A stretch of 64,000 nt of DNA, taken from Ursus arctos. Taxonomy: Eukaryota; Chordata; Mammalia; Carnivora; Ursidae. The notes beneath the pieces were generated by a model that saw only the letters and a program-made list of their open reading frames with translations, did not search any database and was not told the DNA's origin. This document shows, piece after piece, positions 44,601-58,960 of this stretch. Each line of letters begins with the position of its first letter. Position 1 is the stretch's first letter. The stretch lies in contig NW_026623008.1 in the NCBI RefSeq assembly GCF_023065955.2, positions 20,146,001 through 20,210,000 of the forward strand, in the 5' to 3' direction. Made by a program: the position numbers and the translations under genes.

Positions 44601-47600
44601 GCTCCCCGAGGGTCCCGAGCCTCAGCTGAAGCTTGAGCTTCTTCTCAGGTGTACTGCCCTCATGGTAAGGGGGCCAGAGCAGCAGTCTTGACAGCCCTAG
44701 GGTGGGAGGGGTGTGTGTGTCATCTCGGGAGCAGTGAGTGAGTTCACTTGGCGCAGTGGTCAGCCGAGTTTTTCCTGTCATCTGCCTTACCCCCACCCAC
44801 CTCTCTTTCCTCTTTGGCCAGTTTGGATCGGGAAATGTTTACTGATCTAGACTTTAAGTTACATTCCGTTCAGCTTTTTCCTCCTTGGAAATCAGCAGCT
44901 TTCAATTAAGGGAAGTGGAGAGTGCATGTGTTTGGGTGACTTAATACCCAGTCTTCCTGTAATGAATTGGAAATCAGATACAATGACATGTATTTGAGGG
45001 GTGAGATGACTGTGTTTTAATAAAGAGAATTCACCGAAAACATTCCCATTTACATGGTTTTGTCTTTTGTAGCAAAAGATTTGCATATTTTTGGATTTCA
45101 AGCTGATGAAGCTTCTGCATTCGTTCTCTATTTAGCAGCTTTTTTGAACAAATCTCATACACAGAGAGGCTCAGGGACTTGGACACAATCATATAGCAAG
45201 TAAGACATGGTAGAGTTGGTTGTGGATTTCAGAATGTCATTGCCTGTCTTAAAACTACCCCCCCTCCCCCTCATTAGGGTCTGAGTAAGACTGATTGAGC
45301 TAACTGAGTCAAATACAGGCGGTTTCTTGTGCCTGAAAATCATCACAGAGCCTTATAAACAGGTTAGTGGCACAAGTTTACTTGGAAAGAATGGTGATCA
45401 GCATCCTTGTTTATTATTGTGTTTTTGTGAGCTTTGCTGTACTCTGTTAATAGGCAGATCTCAGTTGGCCCTGAATTATAATTATGTTCTGTATACAGAG
45501 GGGGAAAGTTTCTGATGAAAAGAGTGTGAGACTGGGTGAATGGAAGTGGAAGGAAGACTATGTGGGCTGTTATGTATAAAAATTTAAAAAAATTAATGTG
45601 ACCACTGGTTTGAAAGTACAGTACTTCGTGTTCCAATTTCTCCTTTTGTGAGGGAGCTGTAGTACCAGTTAGGTCAGAAGATTCTGGTTCAAGGCTGAAA
45701 GTTTATCACTGAGTCTAAATCTAACCTTCATGTCTGTTTGTGAAATACTCATTCTACATATATTTGTTTGAGTATTAGGCATACTCATATACTGAGTATA
45801 GGAACGCATGGCATGGATTCTTTCAACAGGGAGCCCATGGCATATAACAACTGAAATATAAAGTTGAAAAGGTTCAGTACTACAGAAGAGATATAGCAAC
45901 ATTGAGTAGGTATTCGGGGGAGAAAGATACCATTTTCACTTGGGAAGGATCTGGGAAGGCATTGTGGCATTTGAGCTAGGTCTGGAAAAGTGGTGGAAAG
46001 GATTTGAACTTTTAACAGTAAAGAAGGGAAGAGGAGGGAATAAAATGAACAAGGCATGGTAGTGGGAAGGCATGGGGTGTATGTAGAAGAGTAGAGTGAT
46101 TTAGTTTGGCTAGAGGGGTGGACTGTAGAAAGTAGCGGAAAATTGTGTTGGAAAGGTAAATTGGGGCCCAAACATGAAGGGCTTTAAGTGCTAAACTAAG
46201 GGGGCTGGATTTAGTGGGGTTTTTTTTTTTTTCAGATTTTATTTATTTATTTGAGAGGGAGAGAGAAAGAGAGAACAAGCAGAGTTGGGGGAAGGGGCAG
46301 AAGGAGAAGCAGACTCCTCACTGAGCAGGGAGCCTGATGCAGGGCTTGATCCCAGGATCCTGAGATCAGGACCTGAGCCGGAGGCAGCTACTTAACTGAG
46401 CCACTCAGATGTCCCTTGGATTTAGTTCTTTAGAAATGTATAAATTGAATTGGAAGGGAGAGGCTGGAATTAGAGACACCAGTTAGGAACTGTGAAAATG
46501 AAAAGGAAGGAAAAGATAGGCTTCTTTGGTGCCAGAATTGAATAGAATTTAGCTGTTGGTTGGGTATCGGGCTCAGGGGATCATCGGAGTCAACCATTAA
46601 TAACACGAATAGCTAACATTTGAGTACCTACTGTGTGCCGGGCAATGCAAAAAGTGCTTTATATGCATTATCTTACTTAATTTTTTAACAACTCCGCTAA
46701 GTAGTTACCAATATTATTTCTCTTTATGAATTAGGAAACAGGCTGGGAAAGTTTAAATAATCACCAAGCAAACAGGTGCCTGGGTGGCTCAGTCGGTACA
46801 TTACTATGTACCTGTCACATCTTATGACCCTAGGTAGTGTCAGTTGGAATTTTTCCCTTAGGGTTGTTTGGGGAGGACTTGGGAATTTGAAATTGGCGGG
46901 GTAACACTGTTTCTACCCTGTTATCAGATTAGTGACTTTCCCCAAAACTCTCCAAGATGTGGTGGGCATACTAAGCATACACTCTGAATGTGAGCTCACA
47001 GACATATACCCACATCCATATAGCCTTGCAGGGAGTCTGTACCCATTGAAAATTTGAGAGAATAGCTGTTCTTTTTTCTCAGCTGTTCAGCCACAGATGT
47101 AGGTTTGGAATTGCTGAGCATATCGGCTGAAATATGGCAGGCCACCACGTGGGTTGTTACAGATACAGCTAGGGTTGACTGCCTGGTACAGAAAGGGTTG
47201 TTATCAGTATGTGTGGGGTACAGAAGAAATGTACTTGGCTCTGCCTATTATGGAGTAGAGGGTCTGGGCAAGTATTGCTGTGTCAGATATAGGAAAAAAA
47301 CCTAATAGCCTTCAAGTTATCTCTAAAGAGATTAAAGAACAGCATTTCTGTTCTTTAATGTTGCTTATTTATTGCCATGGTTTTTTTTTTTTTAAAAGAT
47401 TTTATTTATTTATTTGACACAGATAGAGACAGCCAGCGAGAGAGGGAACACAAGCAGGGGGAGTGGGAGAGGAAGAAGCAGGCTCCCAGCGGAGGAGCCT
47501 GATGTGGGGCTCGATCCCATAACGCCGGGATCACGCCCTGAGCCGAAGGCAGACACTCAACCGCTGTGCCACCCAGGCGCCCCTGCCATGGTTTTTTTAA

Positions 47601-50600
47601 CTAAAAAAAATGAAAAGCAGTTGAATTTTTGAAACTAATTATCATGAAATCGCATGGGTTGTTGTTCAAAGTTATTTTCACATTTGCCAATTTCTTTTTA
47701 TTTCATTGCCATCTCTTAAATCTTCATGATCTTAACACCTGTATCACAGCAGCATGCTCTCAGTGTCTCTGTTTCCATTCTTATTCATCCTGATAATGCT
47801 ATCAGTAGTATGTCTAAAATCCTGTTTGATTATACCACTTGCCTCTCTCTTGTCTGCTGCATCAGATCTTAACTTTCTACCTTGTTTTCAATCTCTATCA
47901 CCTTTTTAAAGAAATATTTTATTTTTAAGCAATCTTTATGCCCAGTGTGGGGCTCAAACCTACAACCCTGATCAAAAGTCACACGTTCTACCACTTGAGC
48001 CAGACAGGCACCCCTCACTCTCTGTCATCTTAACCCAGATTAGCCACACTTCTCTTCACCCTTTGCCATAGGCAGGCTGTTTTTCTTAACATCCTTAAAC
48101 ACTGGTTTTTGCTCCAAGTTTTTGCTCATTCTGTTCCACCTTTCTTTAATATCTTTCCCTAACTCACTAGCTATCTAAATTATACAAATCTTCTGAGTTG
48201 TGCTTAAATCCTGTCCCTTGTAACTACACCTACCTTTGATTTTGAAAGAAAGTGAAGTCAGAAAGAGCATGGGCTTTAGGGTCAGCAGTTCTGCGACTGA
48301 GTCCTTGCCCCTCTATGCACTGTTAACTTTGGGCAGGTTATTATTTCCCCTTTTTGTCTGTAACTCTATCTGTAAAATGAATAGATTTTTTTTTTTTTAG
48401 ATTTATTCACGTATCAGAGAGAGAGAGAGTGGGAGGAAGGGCAGAGGGAGAGGGAGAGAGAGAATCTCAAGTAGACTCCCCGCTGATCGAGGAGCCCGAT
48501 GCAGGGCTCAATCCCAGGACCCTGAGATCATGAACTGAGCCAAAATCAAGAGTTGGCCACTTAACTGACTGAGCCATCCAGGCGCCCCATGAGTAGAATT
48601 ATTAAAATAGGGTGTTTGAAAGTAGAGTGACTGGCACATAATAGACATTCAGTAAATGGTGATATTATGGGTTGAGTCGCTTGCCCTACTATGGTTTAGT
48701 AATTAGATGAGCAGGCTCAGGAGTCAGACTACCTGGGTTTGAATCCTAATCGGCTTCTTACTACCTGTGTAAAACATACTGCCTTATCTCTCTATTTCTC
48801 AATTTCCTCATTTGTAGTGTAGAGTTAAAAATAATATCTACTTCATAGGGTTGTGAGAATTAAATGATGTAATTAGGTAAAGTGCTTAAAACAATGCCTG
48901 CAAACATAGTAAATATTTAAGAAATGTTGGTTATCCTTTTGTAGTATTTGTTGTTGTTTCTTTGAATTTGCAAGCACTTTCATTCACAGTTTAGCACTTT
49001 TATTCAGTATTCCTTAATTAATTTTTTTTTTACCTTGTCATTCTAACCAGAGAGATAATTTTTAGTTTTCTGGGGATAGAGACAGCATGCATCGTACAGT
49101 TCTCTGTAGCTCCAGTGCCTGGCACAGCAATGGATATGTAGTTGGCATTCAATATGTACTTAATCGATGTTATCATTGCTAAGTATATTGTTCTTGGTCT
49201 TGAGTTTGATAATTATAGCTATTCTTAATTGAGTTCTTTTATGTGCCAGACACTGTTCTAAATTTAGCTTCATATTGTCTCATTTTATCTGCTCAAAAAC
49301 TGTATGAGAGTTCTCTTGTTATTCTCATTTTTTAGGTGAGGAAACTGAGGCACAGAGGAGTGAAGCCTTTTGCTTGAGATCATAAAGCTAAGTTGGGGCA
49401 CCTGGCTGGGTCAGTCAGTGGAGCATGCAGCTCTTAATCTTGGTGTTGTGAGTCCAAACCCCACATTGGGTATAGAGCTTACTAAAAGAAAGATCATAAA
49501 GCTAAGAAGTGGTAGAACCAGGAATAACACATAGTCTTAATCAGAGTATGCTCCTAACTGCTACATATTCTGTCACTGGTACAGCAAATGGAAGATTATG
49601 CCTTTGATATTTAGTGCTCATGTTTTTTTTTTTTTTTTAAAGATTTTATTTATTTATGTGACAGAGAGACAGCCAGCGAGAGAGGGAACACAGCAGGGGG
49701 AGTGGGAGAGGAAGAAGCAGGCTCCCAGCCGAGGAGCCCGATGTGGGACTCGATCCCAGAACGCCGGGATCACGCCCTGAGCCGAAGGCAGACGCTTAAC
49801 GACTGAGCCACCCAGGCGCCCCATAGTGCTCATGTTTAGTTTAGTTTAGAGTCTTCATATTGTAATATAGTGGTTACATTTTTAAAGTCAGGTCATCTTC
49901 ATTGTAGCTATATGAAAACAATATAAATCTGATTTTCAGGGTAAGACACTGAGATGACTTAATTGTTGTAATCACCACATAGGCTATCATTTTCCATTTG
50001 GGTGTAAATAATGTTTTTTTCTTTGAAAAAGAAACACTATGATGGTAGTTACTTTGATATGACAAGACTTTGATTTGAATTAAGGTTCATTTGGAGATTC
50101 AGGGGCGCCTGGGTGGCTCGTCGGTTAAGCATCCAACTCTTGATTTTGACTCAGGTCATGGTCTCAGGGTTATGATCTTAGGGTCGTGAGATTGAGCCCT
50201 GCATCAGGCTCCATGCTCAGTGCAGAGTCTGCTTGAGATTCTCTCCCTTTGCACTCCCTAAATAAGTAAATAAGTAAAATCTTGAAAAGGTCCATTTGGA
50301 TATTCAGATTCTGCTTAAAGCTGATATCAGCTACAAGCACATAAAGAATGTTCAATTTAGAGTAGTTCATAGTGTGGATGTCGGCTGTAATGTACAATAA
50401 ATTGATTTGTTTTGTAGTCTTCATAAAAGTTTTAGCCAGGACATGCTTTTAAAAATAAGAGGTCAATGATAGAAATTGAGGTCTAGTTTTAAAAATAACA
50501 AAATTACTTACATAGAAGTTAAGCACTTGTTTTTACATTTGGCCTAGTCATCGGGTTTCCAGGATTATGTAGCATTTCATAGACTCTTATTTTCATCCAA

Positions 50601-51802
50601 AATGTTGTAACAAGTCAACCTAAGGTAAAATTTTTATTTACCGGAATTCTTAGAGAAGGAGTTTTCTCACTTACCAAGTTGACTAGAAAACCCTTCTAGA
50701 TTCAACCCATTTTTATAAAAATCTTTCCAAAAAGTATTACTTTACTTCACTGTAAGTGCACTCCAGTGAAAATAACTGAGTATGGGAACATTCTATTCCT
50801 TTCTGGGCTTTAGGTTTACTAAGGGATAAAATTCTTAGATATAAAATAGATGGGTCATTGAGTCACTATTTTTTAATAAATCCCTGATGTTGGTGGTTAT
50901 GGATGGCGGTATACAAAAAATTCTGCTTCTTTGGATTCCAGTAAAGTAAGACACTACTATCCTTACGATTTGAGTTTTGGGGTATCTGATACCTGAGTCT
51001 TGCTGGAAGCTTTTAGGAAAATATCTTAATATTCAGAAATTTAGGAAGAGTTGGTGGAGGCTTGGATTAATTCTGGTGCTTAGGTAGGAAGTGATCCAAT
51101 AAATCCCTCTTCCCTGCACTTCTGTAACCACCCCTCCCCCAACAAATTCAGGTAACCTCAACAAACCAAAAAGAAGTCAGAAAAGTCTAGATGAAAAAAG
51201 TTCTCAGCTGAGAATACACAAAGAATAGCTGATTTTTAATAGATTTTTTTCCATGTCCTATAAAAAACCCATTGCTCTCTGGGGTATTTAATTAAAAATT
51301 TTTTTAAGTTTATTTTTTAGTAATCTCTACACCCAACGTGGAGCCTGAACTTACAACCCTGAGATCAAGAGTTGCATGCTTGGGGTGCCTCAGTGGCTCA
51401 GTGGGTTAAGGGTCTGTCTTTGGCTCAGGTCATGATCCCAGGGTCCTGGGGTCCAGTCCCAGTCCAGCGTCGGGCTGCTTGCTCAGCAGGGGAGTCTGAT
51501 TCTCCCTCTTCCTCTGCCCCTCCCCCAGCTTGTGCTCTCTCTTGCTCACTCTCTGTCTCAAATAAATAAATAAAATCTTAAAAAAAAGAGTCACATGCTC
51601 TTCCAACTGAGCCAGCCAGGTGTCCTGGGTATTTAATAAGTTTTGATAGATGATTAATACCTTGATACTTTGACATATCTCTAGAGTTTCTAAGGAGGGT
51701 ACTCTACTTATAAAGACAGTGAATAAGATGAGATCTGTTTCCTTAAACTTTTTGTAAGATCTACCTTAATGTGTCTTCATATATTCAACCAACCGTTTTC
51801 TG

Positions 51803-51841
<39 letters not shown>

Positions 51842-54800
51842 GTTATGCAAATTCAAAAATGAATAGACCGTGGTTCCCTGCCCTCCTGAAGCACATACTC
51901 TGTCTAGTCCCATTTGTACACAGGTGGATCCTCTCTAAGCCAAAGTCTGGCTTGCAAAAAACACTCTTTGGTTACATAGCATCATTCTGGAACTAGAGCT
52001 TTTTTATTATTGTTGAATTTTAGCACTGAGCAGTGATGGGAGGAGGACTCAGAGAACATTTATTCCTCACACAGCTGTAAAGATTTAATGAGGAAAAAAC
52101 AGTACAAGTAGTAAGTATTATAACAATATTAAGTATTCAGTGTATGTTAGTTAAACCTGAATATCACATACAATTGGTAAAAAGAGACCCAGCAACATGA
52201 AATGACTTGCTTGGTGCCATGCATCTAGTTAGTGGTCAAGTGTGGCTTAGAGGTCAGGTCTCATTATTAGTGGTCAAGTGTGGCTTAGAGGTCAGGTTTC
52301 ATTATTCCCAGTTCATGTTCATTCATATCTTCTGCCTTAAAGAAAATGTCATGATATAAAAGGGAGGTTAACTCAACCAACAATGACTTATGTACCCACT
52401 GGGCGCCTGGCACTTTGCTGGATTCTGGGGAGTACACAGGAATGTTCCCAAAGGTGGGAGGGAGTTGGGGAAGAGAGCAGGTTAGAGCAAGGACATCAGC
52501 CTACCTGGGGCAGAGAGCTATTAGGTTAGGGAGGTATCAGATAAGCAGGGTGGGGCTAAGTGGAACCCGGGAATTAAGGCCTGCCCTCTGTTGCTCCATT
52601 CCATTTCCTTTAAGCCTCAGCCTTTTGAGAAAACATAAGGTGGCACAAAGAATACCGTCATTGGAATTTGCCCTGGGCTTGAGTTCCGGTTATTATGGTA
52701 CTCTGTGGCTTCCCATTTCATTCCTATTTGAAGTCCTTGCTCTAGTTTAGATACAGGATCTGGCCTTTATCTCTTTGGCCTCTTCTTTTACCCCCTCTTG
52801 CTTCTCTACTATAGCTGCAGTGGCCTCCTCACTGCTCTTCACAAGAAGCACTCTTGCCTTGGGACTTTGACTTCTTACTCTCTCTCTTAGAAAGCTTCTC
52901 CCCCATGTATTCGTACGGCTTGATCTTTCCCTTCCTTAGATCTCTTCTCTGTGTCACCTTCTCAGAGAGGTTTTCTCTAACTACACTGTAGTAGCTAGTA
53001 CCCTCTCCCCACCCTGTCTTTCCAGCCCTTACCTGAATTTCTTTCTCTTTTTCTTTTTTTTTTTAAGATTTTATTTATTTATTTGACAGAGAGAGAGAGC
53101 ACAAGCAGGGGAGCAGCGGAGGGAGAGGGAGAAGCAGGCTCCCCGCTGAGCAGGGAGCCCGATACGGGGCTCGATCCCAGGACCCTGGGATCATGACCTG
53201 AGCCGAAGGCAGACGCTTAACCAATTAAGTCACCCAAGTGCCCCTATTTTTCTTTATGGTACTTAATCACCAGAGATACATGCTTATTGTCTATCTCTTT
53301 TCTTTAAAATGTTAGCTTCTTAAGAGCAGTTGTCTTCTAGAGCATAAGACAGTATAGAGCAGGTACTATGAATGAATGAATGAATGAATGAATTCTGTCT
53401 CATTCATGAGCCTCAGTGTGCCCATCTATAATACTGAGATAATAATACATATTATTTAAAGGGTTGTTGGGATCAAATAAAATAATGCTTAATAAGTGTA
53501 AAGGAAAAATACTCGTTTTTCCTTTACTTTCAGTGCTTCTGACATCAGATATTTGGGTCTTCCACACACCAAACAATTCTGAGATTCTCCAAACACCAGT
53601 TGGATTTCCTACAATTTAACCCCATTCTGACACTTCTACCTGGAGTTAGTATCAGATGCCACAGGTTAAGGACTGAGTCCCACGTGACTGTTCCCCTTCA
53701 GACACCACTTGCAAGTTCCGGCTGTCATGTGTACTTCTGTCCAGTGGGCTGTAAATCAGAGGTTCCCATGAACCCCTCCTTGGGTTCGATTAATTTGCTA
53801 GAGCAGCTCACATAATTCAGGGAAACATTTACTTATTACATTATCAATTTATTATAAGAGAACATAATTCAGGAACAACCGGATGGAAGAGATGCCCAGG
53901 GCAAGATATGTAGGAAGGAGCTCGGACACCCTCCAACACCCTCCCTGTATCTTTGCCTGTTGACCAATCCAGAAGCTCGTCAAATGGCGTTCAAGAGTTT
54001 TTATAATGCTTAATCTTAATCTGCAGTGCCTATCATCCCCGCCCCCAGCGCCATTTCTCTGAAGTCAGTGGGTGGGGCTGAAAGTTCCAACGTAATCACT
54101 TGGTAGTTCTGGTGACCAGCCCCGCCCAACCTAAGGCTGTCTCCTCTAACTCACCCTAGGAGCATAAACTCTGTGCTCAGAAGGGGCTCTTTATGGGGCA
54201 CCTGGGTGGCTCAGTCCATTAAGCGGCCGACTTTTGATGTTGGCTCAGGTCATGATCTCCGGGTCCTGGTATTGAGCCCCACATAGGGCTCTGCACTCAG
54301 CTGGGAGTCTGCTCAAGGATTCTCCTTCTCTCTTTCCCTCTGCCCGTGTGCCCCCCCATCCCCCGACCCTTGCTCATGTGTGTGTGTGCACATTCTCTCT
54401 CTTTCTCAAATAAATAAATCTTAAAAAAGAATAAATCTTAAGGAAAAAAATCTTAAAATCTTAAGAAAAAATAAATCTTAAGGAAAAAAAATTTGTTGCA
54501 CATAAAATTCCAGGGGTTTTAGGTGCTTTGTGCCAGACACTGGGGACAGGGACCAAGTACATTTTTTTATTATATCACGTCAAGTACCTAGCCCAGTGTC
54601 TGGCACATAATAAATGCTCAATTAATGCTAATGTCTGCCCTCTTATAAATTATTTGTATGGCTAGCCAGTTGATAGTTCTAGTGGTATCCTGATTCCAAT
54701 TTGACTGAGATAAGGGGAAATTCCACATGTTAGTGATGAAAAATTTTATTTATATCTTATAGAATGCTGCCTTAGCAAAATGCATTCATTATGGTGCCTA

Positions 54801-57800
54801 CAGTTTCTGGTGGAACCATTAAGCTAAAAGTAACCCTCATTTAATAGAATAATTGATATATTTTAGGGAAGTTGGTCAAAAGGCAAAATTTTAATCACTT
54901 GAACACTGTATTTCCATTATAAAATTGGAGTTAACGTTTTTGCTAAACAAAACATGGTCTCAAGGTAAGATAAAATCATAACTTGAAGTGCTGCAAGTTT
55001 ATATATTCTTGACTTTGGACTTTTTTGCTTTGTAACACCCATGGTGTAGTGATTTTGGCTAGACCGAAATAGCGTAGACCTATTTCTAAGGACTGGGTTG
55101 TTCGATTCCTGCTTAGCAGTAGCGTCACCAGCAATCAATTCGGTTTTGCTTAATCACATTGTTTCTTATCAGACTTTGAGGCTATCAGCTCATCCGTGTT
55201 TGTGTAAGGTAACTTGGTATTTAATAAATTTTTTTTAAAGATTTTATTTATTTATTCGACAGAGATAGAGATAGCCAGCGAGAGAGGGAACACAAGCAGG
55301 GGGAGTGGGAGAGGAAGAAGCAGGCTCATAGTGGAGGAGCCTGATGTGGGGCTCGATCCCATAACGCTGGGATCACGCCCTGAGCTGAAGGCAGACGCTT
55401 AACCGCTGTGCCACCCAGGCGCCCGGTATTTAATAAATTTCAGCTTGCCTTTTTACTACTCTCTCTCTCTCTTTTTTAAGATTTGTGTATTTGTTTTAGA
55501 GAGAGCATGGGGGGCGGGGCAGAGGGAGAGGGAGATAGAAGCAGACCCCCGCTGAGCTCGAAGCCAGTCCAGATCCCAGAACCCTAAGATCATGCCTGAG
55601 CCAAAATCAAGAGTTGCACTCTTCACTGACTGAGCCACCCAGGCGCCCATCTTTTTATTACTCGTGGTGACCAAATTAAGAGCAAGATTATGATTGAACC
55701 TCAAATTTTGTTATTTTAAGGAACACCCTATCATAAAGTCTAATAAGTGAAGGTTTTCTCTTACTGGATATGGAAGCATTGTGTGTACATTGTCCCTATA
55801 ATATATACAAATGGTATAATATACATTGGTTTCCTCCTCATCTTCCACTAAGCCAGTCAGTTAGCAGACTGATATTTCACAAGTGAAACTTTGGCATTAA
55901 TGCTGAGAGAATAGGAAAGGCCCTCACAAAGGAGGCTGTGTTTTGGCTGGAAGAGTCATATACCTATTGTGTTATGTTATCTTTTGAAGTTCTGGTGAAA
56001 CTGAAGATAATCGTGTTTCCTCTGGGCAAGGAGTACTCTATTATGTTCTATACTCCAGGAACTTGGAATAGAAGGTAGTGAATGCTCTTCAGGAGCAAGC
56101 AAGGAGGAGCGCCTGGGTGGTGTAGTCGGTCGAGCATCCACTTGGTTTTGGCTCAGGTCACGATCGCAGGGTCATGAGATCGAGCTCAGCGTCAAGCCCC
56201 ATCTAAGGCTCCGGGCTCTGCGTTCCTCACAGAGTCTGCTTGGAATTCTTTCACCCTCTCCCTCTGCTCCACTCTGCCCCCCACATGCATGCATGCTCCC
56301 TCTCTCTCAAATAAATAAATCTTTAAAAAAAAAAGCAAGCAAACAACAGCAAAAAGAAATACAAGAAAATTCCAACCTCTACAAATGAATGAATGAATGA
56401 ATCTAACTCCTTCATCCTCCCCGACAACCAGAAAAAGAACAGAAAGCAGGACACAAAAGAAATCAAAAGGTCAACTGCACTACAAAAACGCCTACAAAAA
56501 ACCCAAAAATATTTAGAATAAGGAAAAAAAAGAAATCAACGCTCTATTTCTGGTGCACAAATTGGTGAAGTACAGGGCTATTCACATTCCCAGGCCAGCT
56601 AGTGTTACAGTGATTCTCCTACTGATAGATGATCAGTTCCTCTGGACCTCTGCTTCCCTAGTCCAGGGCTAGAGGCCTAAACATCTAGAATTCCAACATG
56701 ACCATTTCTAGTCTTAGCAAAATATCTAGGAAAAGATAGAAAATGTTACCTGAACAAAAACATATATTTGACTGTAGACAACATAGTTAAAAAGAACGAG
56801 GCCTTGGAGTTCAATGTATCTGGGATTGAATTTTTTGCCCTGTTCCTTAATAATTGTGCACCCTTACATAATTAACTTATGTAAATTTAACTTATATAAC
56901 TTATTTAAATGTATCTCCTCATTGGCAAAATGAAGATATACCTACTTCAGACTGTTGCTGTGAAAATTAATAAACAATGTGTACAGAGCTCCTAATATAA
57001 AAGCTCCAGGCACGTAGAGGTGCTCAGTCAATGGTAATTTATTATTACTATTTTTTAGTGGTAATTTATTATATTATTAACAACAAATGTACATTGTCTT
57101 TCCAAAAATGTTTGCTATGGAAAAATTATTGTGTATTACGAATTTAAATTTTAATTGTTGCGAGTTGATATTTGGTAGTAAGGCCCTTCCAAAGGTGTTG
57201 AAATTTTAAACCAGCGCCATGGGAAATATGGGAAATTTTGGAAGTTCTTTGGGAATGATGAACAAAACTGCCATCCTCTACTTGGCGACATAGTATCTGT
57301 AGAAGAAAGGTGAACCTCATAATTAGTTTTAGAAGGGACTATATATGCTGAAGTTTTGATCATAACATGCTTTCGTTAGTTGCATGAATTTATTCAGGAT
57401 GTGGAGAGAGATCAGTGATCTTGAGAAGTAGGATGCTTATGATGGATGTATTTTTCTTTTAAATAAATCTTTTCCCCCCACTCTCCCCAGCTGCTCAGAT
57501 AAAGAATTTGATGAGCCAACTAGGAACTAAGCAGGACTCAAGCAAGCTACAGGAAAATCTGTGAGTAGCTTCCTAACACGGTTGGGTTCTGTGAGGGCCC
57601 TTTGAGGACATACCCACTGTCTTTGCTGTGTGGCCGCTTAGGTTTCTGGCCTGTGGAGTCAGAATGACAGGCAGTGGGACATGAAGTAATAGCTGGACCT
57701 AGAAGAGGGGCAACAAAATATAGTCATGGGTTGTGATCTCTGCTGCCTTTCAAAATCCTTGAACTCGGATTCTTTCTTTCCTTGGGCTGTTCAGCAGAAC

Positions 57801-58918
57801 ACTTTGAGGAACTAGGGAAGGGAACTTGTACCACTGTTAAACTGCATTCTGCCTAAAGGAGCCTCCTTGTTGGCACAGGACTCCTGATCTGCAGAGCTCG
57901 TCTAGTCTAGTGGGATTTCCAACTGTAAATATGAGAAAAATGTATTCACAATGATCTGAGGGGTGTCTGAGGGAGAGGAGAACGGACTGGTAGTAGGGAC
58001 TCGTGGTTCTTTTTATTACATCCTTCTTGACCCCATTTCTGCTTTTAGAAGTTCTATTCTTCATCTTTAAAGTATACCGAACGATATTCTTTGTTTCCTG
58101 TCCAGACAGTGTGAAGTGAGAGAATGACTTACTACTTTGAGCTTTTTCCAGGGAGATGTGAACTCTGGATGTGTTAGTAATGTCTGGGAGGTGCAGGCTC
58201 CTGATTGACACCTCTTGTTTTTGACTCCTTCATTTTTTATCTTGGAGGCCCCTCTGCAGTGAAAAAATAGTCGTGATTAAGTAGTATGGGTTTCTTTGTC
58301 CTCCCTTAAAACCTTTGTAGAAATGGCCGCAGAGTAGAGGAAACCATGACTAAAAGGGGCTATTTTTGTGTTTCCACTACTTTCCAATCTCACTTAATAG
58401 AATGCATATTCTTCCCTCTTTAATATTCTTCCCCTTATACTCCTTATATGTTTTTATGCAGTACAGCGATTCTTTGTTTTGGAGGGAAGAGCCAGAAAGT
58501 CAAGCATGAAGGACGATAGAGGGCCAAGAATAAAGCTGAAAAAGTGCCAGCTTTAAGCAAGAACGTGGGAGTAGATCTTTGGAGCTTGTTCCCTAGGGTA
58601 GAAGCTGTGCTTTTAATGCACATTTCATCCAACCCCCAGTGTCTGGATTCCGTCTCTAGTCGGTGGCCTGTGATAGACAGCCGCTAGGCAGAACTGCTGG
58701 GCAATGGACGGGAGAGTTTTGTGAGACCTCGGTGTGTGCAAACTATTAGGTTTAGATGTGGGGGCAGTTGCTCTTACATTTCTATGAGAATTGCTGATAG
58801 GCATTTCTTTTCTCCCCAAAGAGTTAAAATACCTGATCAGCAGGTTTCACTGAGGTAGGTTCTTTCTACTGAGTAACATGAAGATGCCTTGCAGTGGGTT
58901 TGACGGAGTCGTATTTCT

Positions 58919-58960
<42 letters not shown>

